A stretch of DNA of 64,000 bases from Pelagicoccus sp. SDUM812003 (GCF_031127815.1 NZ_JARXHY010000004.1:372001-436000), one strand, 5' to 3'; numbered from the stretch's first letter, positions 1-8,914 are shown. Translations and numbers: made by a program. Notes: generated by a model from the letters alone, not told the origin.

Positions 1-646
1 CGTTGAAGAGCTCCATGGATCCGATCGCGGTTTCCGCGGCCAGCTTCATAGCGAGAGTCTTGTCGAGTCCGCGCTTTTCTGCCGCTTCGCCGAGCAGTTG
101 CACGATGCGGAAATAGAAGGCGGGGCCGCAGCCGTTGATCACCGTGGCGATATGCAGCTGCTCTTCCGCCACTTCATAAGCGGTACCCAAGGAGGAGAGA
201 ATGGCTTCGACGGTCTCTTTCTCCTGGGCGCTGGGATCCTTGCTGAAGCAGTAGGTGGAGACGCCTTTTCCGATCTGCGACGGCGTATTGGGCATGACCC
301 GGACCAGGTTGGCCGCGTCTGGCGCGACGGCCTGCATGGATTCGAGGGTGCGTCCGGCGAGCACGGAGATGACGAGTTTCCCCGCCAAGGCGTTCGCTTC
401 CTCCTTGGTGATGGTTTCGAGGTGTTGCGGCTTGAAGGCGAGGATGACGACATCGGAATTCTCGATGAGTTCGCGCTTGCTGGCCGCCACGCTGCCGCCG
501 GTTTTCTGCGCCATGATTTCGGCGCCCTTTCCGGAGGCGCTGACGCAGCGGAGGTCTGCGGGGGCGCAGATGCCTTTGGCGACGAGACCGCTCGCAATGG
601 CGCGGCCCATGTTTCCAGCTCCAATGAATCCTATTTTAAAACTCAT
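1..646 (-). CDS. proC: Pyrroline-5-carboxylate reductase, C-terminus cut by window edge
   Basis: This cytoplasmic enzyme performs the last step of proline synthesis, NAD(P)H-dependent reduction of pyrroline-5-carboxylate. I translated the minus strand from the ATG at 646. The first 215 residues are visible and the gene runs off the left edge. The N-terminus reads MSFKIGFIGAGNMGRAIASG, a Rossmann dinucleotide-binding loop (GxGxMG). It is followed by VVILAFKPQ near residue 70 and RVMPNTPSQIGKG near residue 120, both typical of ProC. The segment INGCGPAFYF begins the C-terminal helical dimerisation domain (the family usually has SGSGPAY), and the family is about 265-270 residues long. A terminator just upstream separates it from the kinase gene, so it probably has its own promoter in the 647-690 gap. 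The identification is firm. Confidence 0.95.
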   Translation of the reverse strand, partial: MSFKIGFIGAGNMGRAIASGLVAKGICAPADLRCVSASGKGAEIMAQKTGGSVAASKRELIENSDVVILAFKPQHLETITKEEANALAGKLVISVLAGRTLESMQAVAPDAANLVRVMPNTPSQIGKGVSTYCFSKDPSAQEKETVEAILSSLGTAYEVAEEQLHIATVINGCGPAFYFRIVQLLGEAAEKRGLDKTLAMKLAAETAIGSMELFN

Positions 647-690
647 GCCATCGATGAGGAAGGGGAGTGCGGGAGAAGTCAACGAAAGGC

Positions 691-725
691 AAAAAAGCCT
701 CCGTCGCTGGGAGCGAGGAGGCTTT
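691..725 (-). terminator. Rho-independent terminator after the REC-histidine kinase gene
   Basis: Read on the minus strand, a stem AAAGCCTCC / GGAGGCTTT encloses a short loop and is followed by a run of six T. It lies 30 bases past the stop of the kinase gene and just before proC, so it should end kinase transcription. Confidence 0.85.
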
Positions 726-754
726 ATCAAGCGATGCGTGGGCGGGCCAGCGCT

Positions 755-1876
755 CTAGTCATTTTCATCCCGATCGATGGGATGGCTGAAACGGACGGTG
801 ACGCCGGGAGCCCCCTCGGTATCGGCGATTTGGATTTCGCCGCCGAGCGTGCGGATGGCGTGGCGAGCGACGGTGAGTCCCATACCCACTCCGACCGTGT
901 TCTTGGTGCTGATGAAGGGCTCGAACATGTTTTCCTCCACCTCTGGATCGATGCCGCGGCCTTGGTCGATGAGCAGGAATTCGATGTCGGGGCCTTTCTT
1001 GGCGATCTTTAGCTCGATGGGGCGGGCTCCGGCGTGGTCGGACCCGTAGCTTTCCCATGCGTTGATGATCAGTTTCGAAAGCGCGTCTTCAAAGGCCTCG
1101 ATGTTGGTGCGTATAAAGATTTCGCCTAGATTGTTTTCGATGCTGATATCGTACTCGCGGTTGCTGTCTTCGCGTGCCCGACGGATGCTGCCGCTGATGA
1201 GGCGCTCCAGACTCATCTCGTGCAGCGGCAAGCGCGTGGTGAAGGCCACGGTGCTGAGCTGCTTGATGATGCCGACGATGCGGTTGGAAGCGGACTCCAC
1301 TCGGGCGATGTTCTTGAGCACCTTGTCTGGGTCCTTGTAGTTGACTTTGGCCAGCTCGAGGTAGCCCATGACCACGCCCAGCAGGTTGTTGAGGTTGTGA
1401 GCGATGCCTTGAGTGAGGGCGCCGATGGCGGCGGAGCGCCGAGATTCGCCGAGGCGGCGGGTCAGCTCCACGTTGGCTTTGTTGATGGCCAGATAGTTGA
1501 GCTGGGTGCGCACGCGGGCGATGGTCTCGTCCAGATCGATCGGCTTGGTGATGTAGTCCACGGCGCCAGCTTCGAGACCTTCGAGCTTTCCCTTTTTGGA
1601 ATTGTGGGCGGTGACGAAGATGACCGGGATGGCTTTGGTTCGCTTGTCCTCGCGCAGCTTTTGGCAGACCGCGAAGCCATCCATGCCGGGCATCATCACG
1701 TCGAGGAGGATCAAGTCGGGTCGTTCGCTGCGGGCGACCTCGAGACAGTCTTCGCCATTGTCAGCAGTCAGAACGTGGATCCCATCCCATTCGAGCTTTC
1801 GTTGGAGGAGTTGGATATTGATTGGCTCATCGTCGACGACGAGCACGCTGCGTTGGCTTTCTGAGATGTCGCTCAT
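755..1876 (-). CDS. Response receiver fused to histidine kinase
   Basis: This is a 373-residue cytoplasmic signalling protein. Residues 10-125 form a receiver domain with acidic pocket DDE (15-17), phospho-acceptor Asp59 in LLDVMMPG, the conserved Thr of FVTA and Lys111 in KP. A short coiled linker leads to a dimerisation helix with His160 in IAHNLNNLLGVVMGY. That motif is the HNLNN form seen in NtrB-like and HWE-distant kinases rather than HELRTP. The ATPase domain has an N box (NAWES), G1 (DQGRGI), F box (MFEPFISTK) and G2 (GVGMGL), so catalysis should be intact. There is no membrane segment, so an upstream kinase or phosphotransfer protein probably feeds the receiver. The partner is not identifiable here. 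It lies downstream of folD on the same strand with a 32-base gap, so it may be co-transcribed with folD. Confidence 0.9.
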   Translation of the reverse strand: MSDISESQRSVLVVDDEPINIQLLQRKLEWDGIHVLTADNGEDCLEVARSERPDLILLDVMMPGMDGFAVCQKLREDKRTKAIPVIFVTAHNSKKGKLEGLEAGAVDYITKPIDLDETIARVRTQLNYLAINKANVELTRRLGESRRSAAIGALTQGIAHNLNNLLGVVMGYLELAKVNYKDPDKVLKNIARVESASNRIVGIIKQLSTVAFTTRLPLHEMSLERLISGSIRRAREDSNREYDISIENNLGEIFIRTNIEAFEDALSKLIINAWESYGSDHAGARPIELKIAKKGPDIEFLLIDQGRGIDPEVEENMFEPFISTKNTVGVGMGLTVARHAIRTLGGEIQIADTEGAPGVTVRFSHPIDRDEND

Positions 1877-1908
1877 GCGGTCTTCTAGGTGGAAACAAGG
1901 AGTCGGAG

Positions 1909-2784
1909 CTAGGAACTTGACTGAAGTTTATAGGCTTTGAAAGTGTTTTTCATCAGCATTGCCACAGTCATGGGACCGACTCCCCCGGGCACCGGCGTGA
2001 TGCGAGACGCCAGGGGCTCCACCGCGGCGAAGTCGACGTCGCCGACCAGCCGATAGCCGTTTTTCTTGCTCGGATCCTCCACGCGATTGATGCCCACGTC
2101 GATCACCACGGCTCCTTCCTTGACCATGTCGGCGGTGACGAAGTTCGGTCGGCCGATGGCGGCGACCACCACGTCGCCCGATTTGACCACCTCGGGAAGG
2201 TTCCGGGTGCGGGAGTGGCAAACGGTGACAGTCGCGTTGGCATGGGGGCCTTTTTGCATGGCCAGCAAGGCGAAGGTTTTTCCAACGATGAGACTGCGTC
2301 CGATGACCACCACGTGCTTGCCTTCGAGCGAAATGCCTTCGCGTTGGCAGATTTCGATGATGCCAGCAGGGGTGCAGGAGGCGAAGCCGTTGGGGTCCTC
2401 CTGGACCACTCGGCCGGCGTTTTGCACGTGGAATCCGTCCACGTCCTTGTTGGGGTGGATGCGGTTGAAAGCTTCCTGCTCGTCGAGCTGGGAAGGCAGG
2501 GGAGACTGGATGAGAATGCCGTGGACCTCGGGATCGGCGTTGAGCTCGTCCACCTTTTTGATCAGCTCCGCTTGCGTGATGCTTTCGGGCAGTTCGAAAA
2601 GCAGCGGCTTTATGCCAATCTTCTCGGCGGTGCGGTTCTTGGAGCGCACGTAGGAGACCGAGGCGGGATCCTCTCCTACGCGAATGAAGGCGATGCAGGG
2701 CTTTGGCCCTTCGATCTTGGCGACCTCTTCGGTCAGTTCGGTGACGATATCCTTGGCGATCTGTTTTCCGTCGATCAGTTTCAT
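1909..2784 (-). CDS. folD: Methylenetetrahydrofolate dehydrogenase / cyclohydrolase
   Basis: FolD interconverts 5,10-methylene-THF, methenyl-THF and 10-formyl-THF in one-carbon metabolism. The 291-residue length is normal. The active-site pattern Tyr-x-x-x-Lys is seen as Tyr45 and Lys49 in [20 protein letters not shown] and KDVDGFH line the folate site, and [13 protein letters not shown] is the NADP loop. The usual Pro after IVG is Lys here, a mild oddity. The C-terminal signature [14 protein letters not shown] is complete. The start ATG at 2784 follows a G-rich tandem repeat and I see no strong Shine-Dalgarno sequence. The REC-kinase gene follows 32 bases downstream. Confidence 0.97.
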   Translation of the reverse strand: MKLIDGKQIAKDIVTELTEEVAKIEGPKPCIAFIRVGEDPASVSYVRSKNRTAEKIGIKPLLFELPESITQAELIKKVDELNADPEVHGILIQSPLPSQLDEQEAFNRIHPNKDVDGFHVQNAGRVVQEDPNGFASCTPAGIIEICQREGISLEGKHVVVIGRSLIVGKTFALLAMQKGPHANATVTVCHSRTRNLPEVVKSGDVVVAAIGRPNFVTADMVKEGAVVIDVGINRVEDPSKKNGYRLVGDVDFAAVEPLASRITPVPGGVGPMTVAMLMKNTFKAYKLQSSS

Positions 2785-2804
2785 GGATGGATCAGGGCTT
2801 TGCT

Positions 2805-2830
2805 GGGAAGGGAGGGAGGGAGGGAGGGAG
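2805..2830. repeat. GGGA tandem repeat, G-quadruplex-like
   Basis: Five GGGA units run from 2810 to 2829, preceded by another GGG at 2805-2807. This gives six G-triplets with loops of one or two bases on the plus strand. The tract occupies the 50-base gap between the exported-protein gene and folD, so minus-strand mRNA carries the C-rich complement just ahead of the folD start. It could fold as a quadruplex or vary in unit number by slippage. Neither is shown. Confidence 0.7.
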
Positions 2831-2834
2831 CGAT

Positions 2835-3569
2835 CTAGTTGGAGGCCTTGGCCAAGCGTTGGGCGACGAGGATAAGGGTGTCGCCGTTTTCGTTCGGTTT
2901 CAACGTGCCGGTGATTTTTACGGTCAGTTCGACGAAGTCGCTTATTTGCACTCGGTCGGGGAGTTGGCTGAGATCGACGAAAGCCAAGGTCTTGCCGTCG
3001 GGGCCCACCAGCCTGTAGGCGTAGCCGCTGCGGTTCTTCAGCAGCATGCCAGACTTGAGCAGGCGTCCTTGAAACTCGCGCACCGCTTGCTCGCTGGCAG
3101 GCGTTTTCTTCGCCAGGCTGGGCGTTTGATCGGGGAGGTTGTTTACGATGCGCTTGGCGTCGACGCTCTGATCCTGGATGTAGGCGACGAGGATGGTCTC
3201 GAGCTGCAGATGGGAAATCCAGGTGTCCACGCTGAGGATGTCGGTCTTGTCCTTTTCGGTGGCGATGGAGAGTTGGTAGGCTCCGGGGTCAGGCGAAAGA
3301 AAATAAGGGGTGCCGGGTTCCACCGTCAGGTCCTTCTGGATAGCGTTGTTGTCGACGTAGACTTCGAAAACACCTTGGTAGTAAACGGGTTTCCAGCCTT
3401 CGACCGGTTGCTCTCCTTGCGGCCATTCGGCGGGCACGGCGAGCGACATGGCTTCCAGCTGGCCGATTTCCGGGGCGTCGGGGCTCGGGGCGAGTCGTAC
3501 GGGGATGTTGGTCTGGGCGCTGGCGAGAGCAGCGAGCGCCAAGGCGAAGAAGGGGATGGCGATCTTCAT
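2835..3569 (-). CDS. Exported protein of unknown function
   Basis: I do not recognise a family. The 244-residue product begins [20 protein letters not shown], a clear Sec signal peptide with probable cleavage after ASA, so it should be periplasmic or surface-linked. The first mature segment ([19 protein letters not shown]) resembles the start of a bacterial SH3-like fold, in which short repeats of hydrophobic strands follow an APSPDAP-type turn. The last 80 residues, with [16 protein letters not shown] and [11 protein letters not shown], look like an OB-fold-like beta barrel. There are no Cys pairs and no catalytic motif. It sits between rluB and folD on the same strand with gaps of 17 and 50 bases, so the three may share a transcript. 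A structural or binding role is only a guess. Confidence 0.7.
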   Translation of the reverse strand: MKIAIPFFALALAALASAQTNIPVRLAPSPDAPEIGQLEAMSLAVPAEWPQGEQPVEGWKPVYYQGVFEVYVDNNAIQKDLTVEPGTPYFLSPDPGAYQLSIATEKDKTDILSVDTWISHLQLETILVAYIQDQSVDAKRIVNNLPDQTPSLAKKTPASEQAVREFQGRLLKSGMLLKNRSGYAYRLVGPDGKTLAFVDLSQLPDRVQISDFVELTVKITGTLKPNENGDTLILVAQRLAKASN

Positions 3570-3586
3570 GATTCGTGGGCGAATGG

Positions 3587-4336
3587 TTAAAGTGAGAGGT
3601 CCGGTTTGAAGAGCAGCTCGATCTCGCGGGGAGTGAGCTGGATGCCTGCCCCTTTGGGCATGCCTTTGATGCTGTATTTGCCGATCTGATACCGTTTGAG
3701 CTTTTTCACGTCGAAATGGAGGGCTTGAAAGAGGCGGCGGATCTCGCGTTTCTTGCCGTGATGCATAGCCACGTCGATCTCCGTGGAATCCTCCTTTTTC
3801 TTATCGCCGATAAAGACCGCTTTCTCAACCTTAAGTTTCTCTCCTTCAACGGTCACGCCGCGGGTGAGGCGAAAGAGCTTGGCCCGCGGAAACGGCTGCT
3901 TGAGCGAAACGTGGTAGCGCTTGGTCACCATGTTGGAGGGATGCATGAGCTGGTTGGCCAGTTCACCGTCGTTGGTGATGATGAGCAGGCCCTCGCTGTC
4001 TTTGTCCAGCCGGCCGGCGCAGAAAAGACGCTCGTCGGCCAGTTCCTTGGGCAGCAGATCGAACACGGTGCGTTCGTTGTGCGGATCGTCGTTGCTGCAG
4101 ATGAAGCCCTTCGGCTTGTTGAGAGCGATGACCACCTGCTGCTTCTTGCTGGCCCGAATGCGGCGTCCGTTCAATCGCACGTCGTCCTGCTGCGGATCGA
4201 CCTTGGAGCCCAGCTCGGCGACCTTGCCGTTGATGGTGACCTCGCCGTTCTTGATGTACTCCTCGGCCACGCGACGCGAGCAGATGCCCGCTTCGGAAAG
4301 GAGTTTCTGGGTTCTGATCAAATTGGGCGAGCTCAT
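3587..4336 (-). CDS. rluB: RluB/RsuA-family rRNA pseudouridine synthase
   Basis: This enzyme isomerises a uridine to pseudouridine in ribosomal RNA. Residues 6-60 are an S4 RNA-binding domain (RTQKLLSEAGICSRRVAEEY). The catalytic domain starts near residue 70 with NKPKGFICSND and contains AGRLDKDSEGLLIITNDG, whose Asp is the catalytic residue of the RsuA group. KKREIRRLFQALHFDVKKLKR matches the conserved C-terminal substrate segment. At 249 residues it is typical for RluB/RluE-like members. RluB (23S U2605) is the likeliest assignment, but RluE or RluF specificity cannot be excluded from sequence alone. The gene diverges from fabG, and the 179-base gap (4337-4515) must hold both promoters. 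Confidence 0.88.
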   Translation of the reverse strand: MSSPNLIRTQKLLSEAGICSRRVAEEYIKNGEVTINGKVAELGSKVDPQQDDVRLNGRRIRASKKQQVVIALNKPKGFICSNDDPHNERTVFDLLPKELADERLFCAGRLDKDSEGLLIITNDGELANQLMHPSNMVTKRYHVSLKQPFPRAKLFRLTRGVTVEGEKLKVEKAVFIGDKKKEDSTEIDVAMHHGKKREIRRLFQALHFDVKKLKRYQIGKYSIKGMPKGAGIQLTPREIELLFKPDLSL

Positions 4337-4515
4337 ATAAGAGGCGGGAATCGTGCAGAGCGAAGGCTGGCTGGCAACGGTTTCTTTGCCAAGCAGCTAT
4401 GTTTCTCGCCCGAAAAACTATCATTGCCAAGCGGCGACCGCCTTGTAGAGCTACTTCTTTCCCCAGCTCGGGCGTTCTCGGGCCGGCTCCGAACCCCCTT
4501 AACTTGCTTCGCATC

Positions 4516-5262
4516 ATGAAACTCACTTTTGACAACAAAGTCGCCCTCGTCACGGGAGCAGGCCGCGGCATCGGCCGCGCCATCGCCGAATCGCTCGCCG
4601 CGGAAGGCGTCACCGTGATCTGCGTCTCGCGTTCCGAAAGCTCCTGTGGAGCGGCGGCCGAGGCCATCAACGCCGCGGGCGGCAAAGCCGTGGCCAAGGC
4701 GGTGGACGTGGCGGACGGTCCCGCGGTCGCCTCGCTTTGCGAGGAGCTGATCAAGGAGTACGGCAACATCGACATCCTGGTGAACAACGCTGGCATCACC
4801 AAGGACAACCTGCTTTTCCGCATGAGCGAAGAGGACTGGTCGGACGTGATCGAGACCAACTTGAATAGCGTTTTCCACTGGGTGAAAGGGCTGGCCCGTC
4901 CGATGACCCGCAAGCGTTTCGGCCGCATCATCAACATCACCTCGGTTTCCGGCATCATGGGCAACGCTGGGCAGACCAACTACTCCGCGGCCAAGGCCGG
5001 CATGATCGGTTTCACCAAGAGTTTGGCTCGCGAGCTCGCCTCGCGCAGCGTGACGGTCAACGCGGTGGCTCCCGGCTTCATCCAAACCGACATGACCGCC
5101 AAGCTCGCCGATGCAGCTTTGGACATGATTCTGCCGCAAATTCCCCTCAAACGCATGGGGGAAGCGAGCGATATCGCCAACATGGTCACGTACTTAGCTT
5201 CCGAGGAAGCGAATTATATCACGGGGCAGGTTTTTACCGTTGACGGCGGCATGGCGATGTGA
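4516..5262 (+). CDS. fabG: 3-oxoacyl-ACP reductase
   Basis: FabG reduces 3-oxoacyl-ACP to 3-hydroxyacyl-ACP with NADPH in type II fatty acid synthesis. I start at ATG 4516, which gives 248 residues and the family-typical MKLTFDNKVALVTGAGRGIG. The reading frame stays open upstream but that part looks non-coding. The short-chain dehydrogenase fingerprint is complete: TGAGRGIG for cofactor, NNAG near residue 90, the Ser of ITSVSG, and YSAAK carrying the catalytic Tyr and Lys. The tail ITGQVFTVDGGMAM is diagnostic for FabG. acpP follows 36 bases later and fabF after it, a standard fab cluster that sets the function. Confidence 0.96.
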   Translation: MKLTFDNKVALVTGAGRGIGRAIAESLAAEGVTVICVSRSESSCGAAAEAINAAGGKAVAKAVDVADGPAVASLCEELIKEYGNIDILVNNAGITKDNLLFRMSEEDWSDVIETNLNSVFHWVKGLARPMTRKRFGRIINITSVSGIMGNAGQTNYSAAKAGMIGFTKSLARELASRSVTVNAVAPGFIQTDMTAKLADAALDMILPQIPLKRMGEASDIANMVTYLASEEANYITGQVFTVDGGMAM

Positions 5263-5298
5263 TCCCTCGTCACTTTATTTCTTATCTTTTGACCTAAA

Positions 5299-5559
5299 AT
5301 GGCTGACGAAAAAACAATCGAACAACGAGTCTCTGAGATCATCGTAAACCAGCTCAACGTGAACGAAGAGCAGATCACTCCAGGCGCCTCCTTCCTGGAC
5401 GACCTCGGCGCGGATTCCCTCGACACGGTCGAGCTGATCATGGCTTTCGAAGAAGAGTTCAAGGACGAGATCAACGGCGAGATCCCGGAATCTGACGCGG
5501 AAAAGCTGCAGACCGTTGGTGACGTCATCAGCTACATCAAGGAAAAGGCAGGCGCCTAA
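5299..5559 (+). CDS. acpP: Acyl carrier protein
   Basis: This small acidic carrier holds growing acyl chains on a phosphopantetheine arm. The 86-residue protein carries the attachment site Ser40 in [20 protein letters not shown], an almost invariant motif. The C-terminus ([14 protein letters not shown]) is the usual final helix. It lies between fabG and fabF. A hairpin with a T-run after the stop probably ends part of the transcripts here, allowing more acpP than fabF mRNA. Confidence 0.98.
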   Translation: MADEKTIEQRVSEIIVNQLNVNEEQITPGASFLDDLGADSLDTVELIMAFEEEFKDEINGEIPESDAEKLQTVGDVISYIKEKAGA

Positions 5560-5590
5560 GCCGTAGCCATCCACAATTCAATTTCGACAA

Positions 5591-5627
5591 AGGTCGCTTG
5601 GTAGTTTTCGCTTCAAGCGACTTTTTC
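5591..5627 (+). terminator. Hairpin with T-tract between acpP and fabF
   Basis: GTCGCTTG at 5593-5600 pairs with CAAGCGAC at 5614-5621 and is followed at once by TTTTT. This has the form of a Rho-independent terminator. As fabF starts only 24 bases later, it may be a partial terminator that raises acpP relative to fabF. Confidence 0.7.
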
Positions 5628-5650
5628 GTAGAAAGATAGCTTCTTCAGAT

Positions 5651-6901
5651 ATGAGTGATCTGCCCGACAACCAAAGAGTGGTCGTGACCGGACTCGGCGC
5701 TGTGACGCCGATCGGTCTCGATACCGAATCGTTCTTCCGCAGCCTGATGGAAGGCAAGAACGGCATTAGCCTGGTCGACGCCTTCGACACCGAAGCCTTC
5801 ACCTGCAAGATAGGCGGTCAGGTGCGCGATTTCGACCCGACGGTGGCCATGGATCCGAAGGAGGCTCGTCGAAACGACCGTTTCGTGCAGTTCGCGGTAG
5901 CCGCGGCCAAACAGGCTATGGACAGTTCGGGTATCGACATGTCGAAGGAAGATCCGGATCGGGTGGGCGTCTTCGTAGGGTCTGGTATCGGTGGCATGGA
6001 TACGATGGAGAAGAACTGCGAGAAGATGCTTACCAGCGGTCCGCGCAAGGTGTCTCCTTTCCTCATCCCGGCCCTCATCTCGAACATGGCTTCCGGAGTT
6101 TTGGCGATCCAGTACGGAGCCATGGGACCGAACTTTTCCATCGTCAGCGCCTGCGCCACGGGAGCGCACGCCATCGGCGAGTCCATGAAAACGCTGCGTC
6201 TCGGCGAAGCGGACGTCATGATCGCGGGCGGCAGCGAGGCTACCATCACTCCGCTTTCCTACGCCGGCTTCTGCTCGATGAAGGCCATGTCGACCAACAA
6301 CGACGATCCGCAGCGGGCCAGCCGGCCTTTCGATGCCAATCGCGATGGCTTCGTGATGGGCGAAGGCGCGGGTATCCTCGTTTTGGAGACGCTTGAGCAC
6401 GCCAAGAAGCGTGGGGCGAACATCATTTGCGAACTCGCGGGCTACGGCGCCTCTTGCGACGCCAATCACATCACCGCTCCGCATCCGGAAGGCAAGGGGC
6501 TGATTTCCGCCATGAAGCGAGCCATGAAGTCTGCCGGCGTGAACGCCGAAGAGGTGCAGTACATCAACGCTCATGGCACTTCGACTCCCTACAACGACAA
6601 GTTCGAAACCGCCGCGGTTCGCGGCCTGTTTGGCGATCACGCCAACAAGCTGATGATGAGCTCCACCAAGTCCATGACGGGCCATTTGCTGGGGGCTGCG
6701 GGCGGGGTCGAATCCGTAGCTTGCGCCAAGATGATCCAGGAGGGCAAGGTCGCCCCGACGATCAACCTGGAGACGCCGGACCCGGATTGCGATCTCGACT
6801 ACGTGGCCAATGAAGGGCGCGAGGCGAAGATCTCCGTGGCCATGAGCAACAGTCTCGGCTTTGGCGGCCAGAACGCTTCGCTGCTTTTCAAGTCGGTGTA
6901 A
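5651..6901 (+). CDS. fabF: 3-oxoacyl-ACP synthase II
   Basis: FabF (KAS II) condenses malonyl-ACP with acyl-ACP to lengthen fatty acids. The 416-residue protein starts with RVVVTGLGAVTPIGLD and has the catalytic triad: Cys168 in VSACATGAHAIGE, a His in NAHGTSTPYND and a His in KSMTGHLLGAAGG. The tail SNSLGFGGQNASLLFK is typical. It follows acpP by 91 bases and precedes ndk by 49 bases. Length and motifs are normal. Confidence 0.97.
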   Translation: MSDLPDNQRVVVTGLGAVTPIGLDTESFFRSLMEGKNGISLVDAFDTEAFTCKIGGQVRDFDPTVAMDPKEARRNDRFVQFAVAAAKQAMDSSGIDMSKEDPDRVGVFVGSGIGGMDTMEKNCEKMLTSGPRKVSPFLIPALISNMASGVLAIQYGAMGPNFSIVSACATGAHAIGESMKTLRLGEADVMIAGGSEATITPLSYAGFCSMKAMSTNNDDPQRASRPFDANRDGFVMGEGAGILVLETLEHAKKRGANIICELAGYGASCDANHITAPHPEGKGLISAMKRAMKSAGVNAEEVQYINAHGTSTPYNDKFETAAVRGLFGDHANKLMMSSTKSMTGHLLGAAGGVESVACAKMIQEGKVAPTINLETPDPDCDLDYVANEGREAKISVAMSNSLGFGGQNASLLFKSV

Positions 6902-6950
6902 CCGGATTGTCGATACGAGCGAACTCCCATTTATCAAACCCTAATCTAAG

Positions 6951-7367
6951 ATGGAAAAAACGTTTATCATCCTGAAGCCGGATTGCATGGACAAAGGCCT
7001 GGCGGGCCAAGTGCTGCAGCGCTTCGAGAAGGAAGGTTTCCAGATCGTCGCTTGCAAGATGGCGAAGCTGGACTCGGCGATCCTGCGCGAGCACTACGCT
7101 CACGTGGCGGACAAGCCGTTCTTCCCCGAAATCGAGGCGTTCATGAGCTCCCGTACGGTGATCTTCGTCGCCCTGCAAGGCGAGAAGGTGATCGCTCGCG
7201 TGCGTGAGCTGCTGGGTCCGACGGATTCCACCAAGGCTCCGAAGGGCACCATCCGCGGAGATTTCGGCACGGACATGATGCGCAACGTGGTGCACGCCTC
7301 CGATGGCCCGGACACCGCGGCTGCCGAGCTGAAGCGCTTTTACCAGGACGAGGAGATTTTCGCCTAG
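6951..7367 (+). CDS. ndk: Nucleoside diphosphate kinase
   Basis: Ndk moves the gamma phosphate of ATP onto nucleoside diphosphates through a phospho-histidine. The 138-residue protein begins MEKTFIILKPDCMDKGL and carries the active-site His115 in RNVVHASD (most family members have NVVHGSD or NIVHGSD, so Ala is a small change). KGTIRGDFG precedes it as usual. It lies at the end of the fab run and is closed by a strong terminator, so it may be read from a fabF transcript or from its own promoter in the 49-base gap. Confidence 0.97.
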   Translation: MEKTFIILKPDCMDKGLAGQVLQRFEKEGFQIVACKMAKLDSAILREHYAHVADKPFFPEIEAFMSSRTVIFVALQGEKVIARVRELLGPTDSTKAPKGTIRGDFGTDMMRNVVHASDGPDTAAAELKRFYQDEEIFA

Positions 7368-7400
7368 GCGAAGCGTATCCGTCCGTATCGAAACTTTGAA

Positions 7401-7430
7401 GACCGGCTCTCGCTAGAGAGCCGGTCTTTT
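7401..7430 (+). terminator. Rho-independent terminator after ndk
   Basis: GACCGGCTCT pairs with AGAGCCGGTC around a short loop and is followed by TTTT. It lies 33 bases after the ndk stop, between two convergent genes. The T-run favours plus-strand termination, though the stem could also block the gene coming from the right. Confidence 0.9.
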
Positions 7431-7450
7431 CCTTTGCTTGAAGAGGTCGT

Positions 7451-8914
7451 CTAGTTCGCGTCTTCGATCGCTTCGAAGCGGTAGTCGAAGGAGAGGTGGA
7501 GCTCGGTCGCGGACGGGGCGTCGATGCCGAGTTTGCCTTTGAGCTCCGAGGCGAGGGAATCGATATGTCGCAGGTCGATGCCGGCCACGTTCTTGAGATT
7601 TCCTTGGCAGGCCACATCGAACTGGATCGACTCGGTTTGCAGGTCGACGCCGATGGTGATGGAGCCGTCGGAGACTTGGTCGACCGCGATTTCCACCAGT
7701 CCGTGAAGCAGGTTTAGCAGGGTGGAGTCGGTGAGTTCGACCTCTAGGTCCTCGTCGATGGCGTATTCGATTCTGGTGTTCTTCGCCAGGAGGGAGAACT
7801 CCCTGGTCAGGTTGTCCAGAATGCGAATCAGATCGTACTCCGAGCGTAGTGAAAACGACTTGTTCTTTTCGCTAGGCATCGGTTCGAGATCGAGGGCCGG
7901 CGGCTCCTCCACGAACAGGGCTGGAGGCTCCTCGACCTCTGCGTGCTCCGGCTGCTCGACGGTCTGGCTTTCAAGCGGGGTCTCGCGCAGCTCGGCTCGC
8001 TGGGATGCGGCTCCATGCTGTGGCTCAAAGGAGGTTTCCGAAGGGGTGGAGGCGCTGGAATTCGAAGCGACAGGAGGGCTTGGCGTGAGGGTGGTTTCGC
8101 GTTTCAGCAGCTCGTCCAGCAGTTTTATCTGTAGCTCGCTCTGCTCTTGGATTTCCAGAATATCGTCCTTCACTTTGGTGAAGGAGAGGGAGTCCCAGGT
8201 CTTGTGGAGTCGAGCGGCTTGCTGGTTGATCAGGGCGATGGGAGTGCGCAGCTGGTTGACCATGCTCGGGACCCAGACGGCTTTGAAGGAAGCGGCGGAG
8301 ACGGCGTTTGATAGCTGGGCGTAGATCTCTTCGGTCCGCTTTTCGACTTCGACGCCGACCTTTGACTTGCGCTCGTTTTCGAGGGTCAGCTCCAGGGCGA
8401 CCTTGGAGGACTGCAGGGTTTCGTTTTGGGACTTCAGCTTCCGGCTGGAGGCTTCCAGCTCTTCGATTCTGCCCGACAGCTCGGCGGCTTTTCGCTCGAG
8501 CTGATCTGCGCGTGCGTTCGCTCGGCTCAGTTCCTTCTCTAGGGTTTCGCTACGTTCCTTCGAAGCGGCCAGCTGCTGGCTTTGCTCAAGGATACGGCGC
8601 TTGAGCGCGTCCTCTTCGGCGCTTCGGCTTCTGGTTTGGAAAACGGGAGACAGCTTTCCGTCCGATTCCGGTTGGGCCAGCTGCTCGAAAGGACGTCCAG
8701 CCAAAGCGATCGACACGCGATAGATGAGAGCGATGCAGCCGAGAACCGTCCCGGTGACCAGCAGGGAGAGCACGGTCTCCGAAATGCCGATCGAGGCTGA
8801 AGCGGTCGCTCGCATCGCGGAAAGCGCCGGGAGCGTGGAGAGAAGGAGAAGGGGGGCCGCGATCGCGCTCGAGGCCACGAAGGCGGTTTTCAGTTTGGAT
8901 TGTAGGCTTTTCAT
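7451..8914 (-). CDS. Histidine-kinase-like membrane protein lacking the phospho-histidine
   Basis: The product is 487 residues from the ATG at 8914; an upstream in-frame start adds 16 unlikely residues. Residues 11-33 and about 46-70 are membrane helices. A long coiled coil spans about 95-200. The segment VPSMVNQLRTPIALINQQ then aligns with a HisKA box, but the His of SHELRTP is replaced by Asn220 and the next Glu by Gln. A Pro/Glu/Ser-rich linker (about 280-345) follows. The C-terminal domain resembles an ATPase fold (SLRSEYDLIRILDNL, LLNLLHGLVEIAVD) yet I find no N-box Asn, no DxGxG and no G2 box. It therefore looks like a pseudokinase that may act as a scaffold or modulator. The large hybrid kinase gene is divergent and starts 360 bases away. 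Function beyond this is unknown. Confidence 0.75.
   Translation of the reverse strand: MKSLQSKLKTAFVASSAIAAPLLLLSTLPALSAMRATASASIGISETVLSLLVTGTVLGCIALIYRVSIALAGRPFEQLAQPESDGKLSPVFQTRSRSAEEDALKRRILEQSQQLAASKERSETLEKELSRANARADQLERKAAELSGRIEELEASSRKLKSQNETLQSSKVALELTLENERKSKVGVEVEKRTEEIYAQLSNAVSAASFKAVWVPSMVNQLRTPIALINQQAARLHKTWDSLSFTKVKDDILEIQEQSELQIKLLDELLKRETTLTPSPPVASNSSASTPSETSFEPQHGAASQRAELRETPLESQTVEQPEHAEVEEPPALFVEEPPALDLEPMPSEKNKSFSLRSEYDLIRILDNLTREFSLLAKNTRIEYAIDEDLEVELTDSTLLNLLHGLVEIAVDQVSDGSITIGVDLQTESIQFDVACQGNLKNVAGIDLRHIDSLASELKGKLGIDAPSATELHLSFDYRFEAIEDAN

Noticed and set aside
98-1012. Long plus-strand open frame across proC and the REC-kinase
   Set aside because: It is antisense to two clear genes and has no family similarity. 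GC-rich coding DNA often leaves the opposite strand open.
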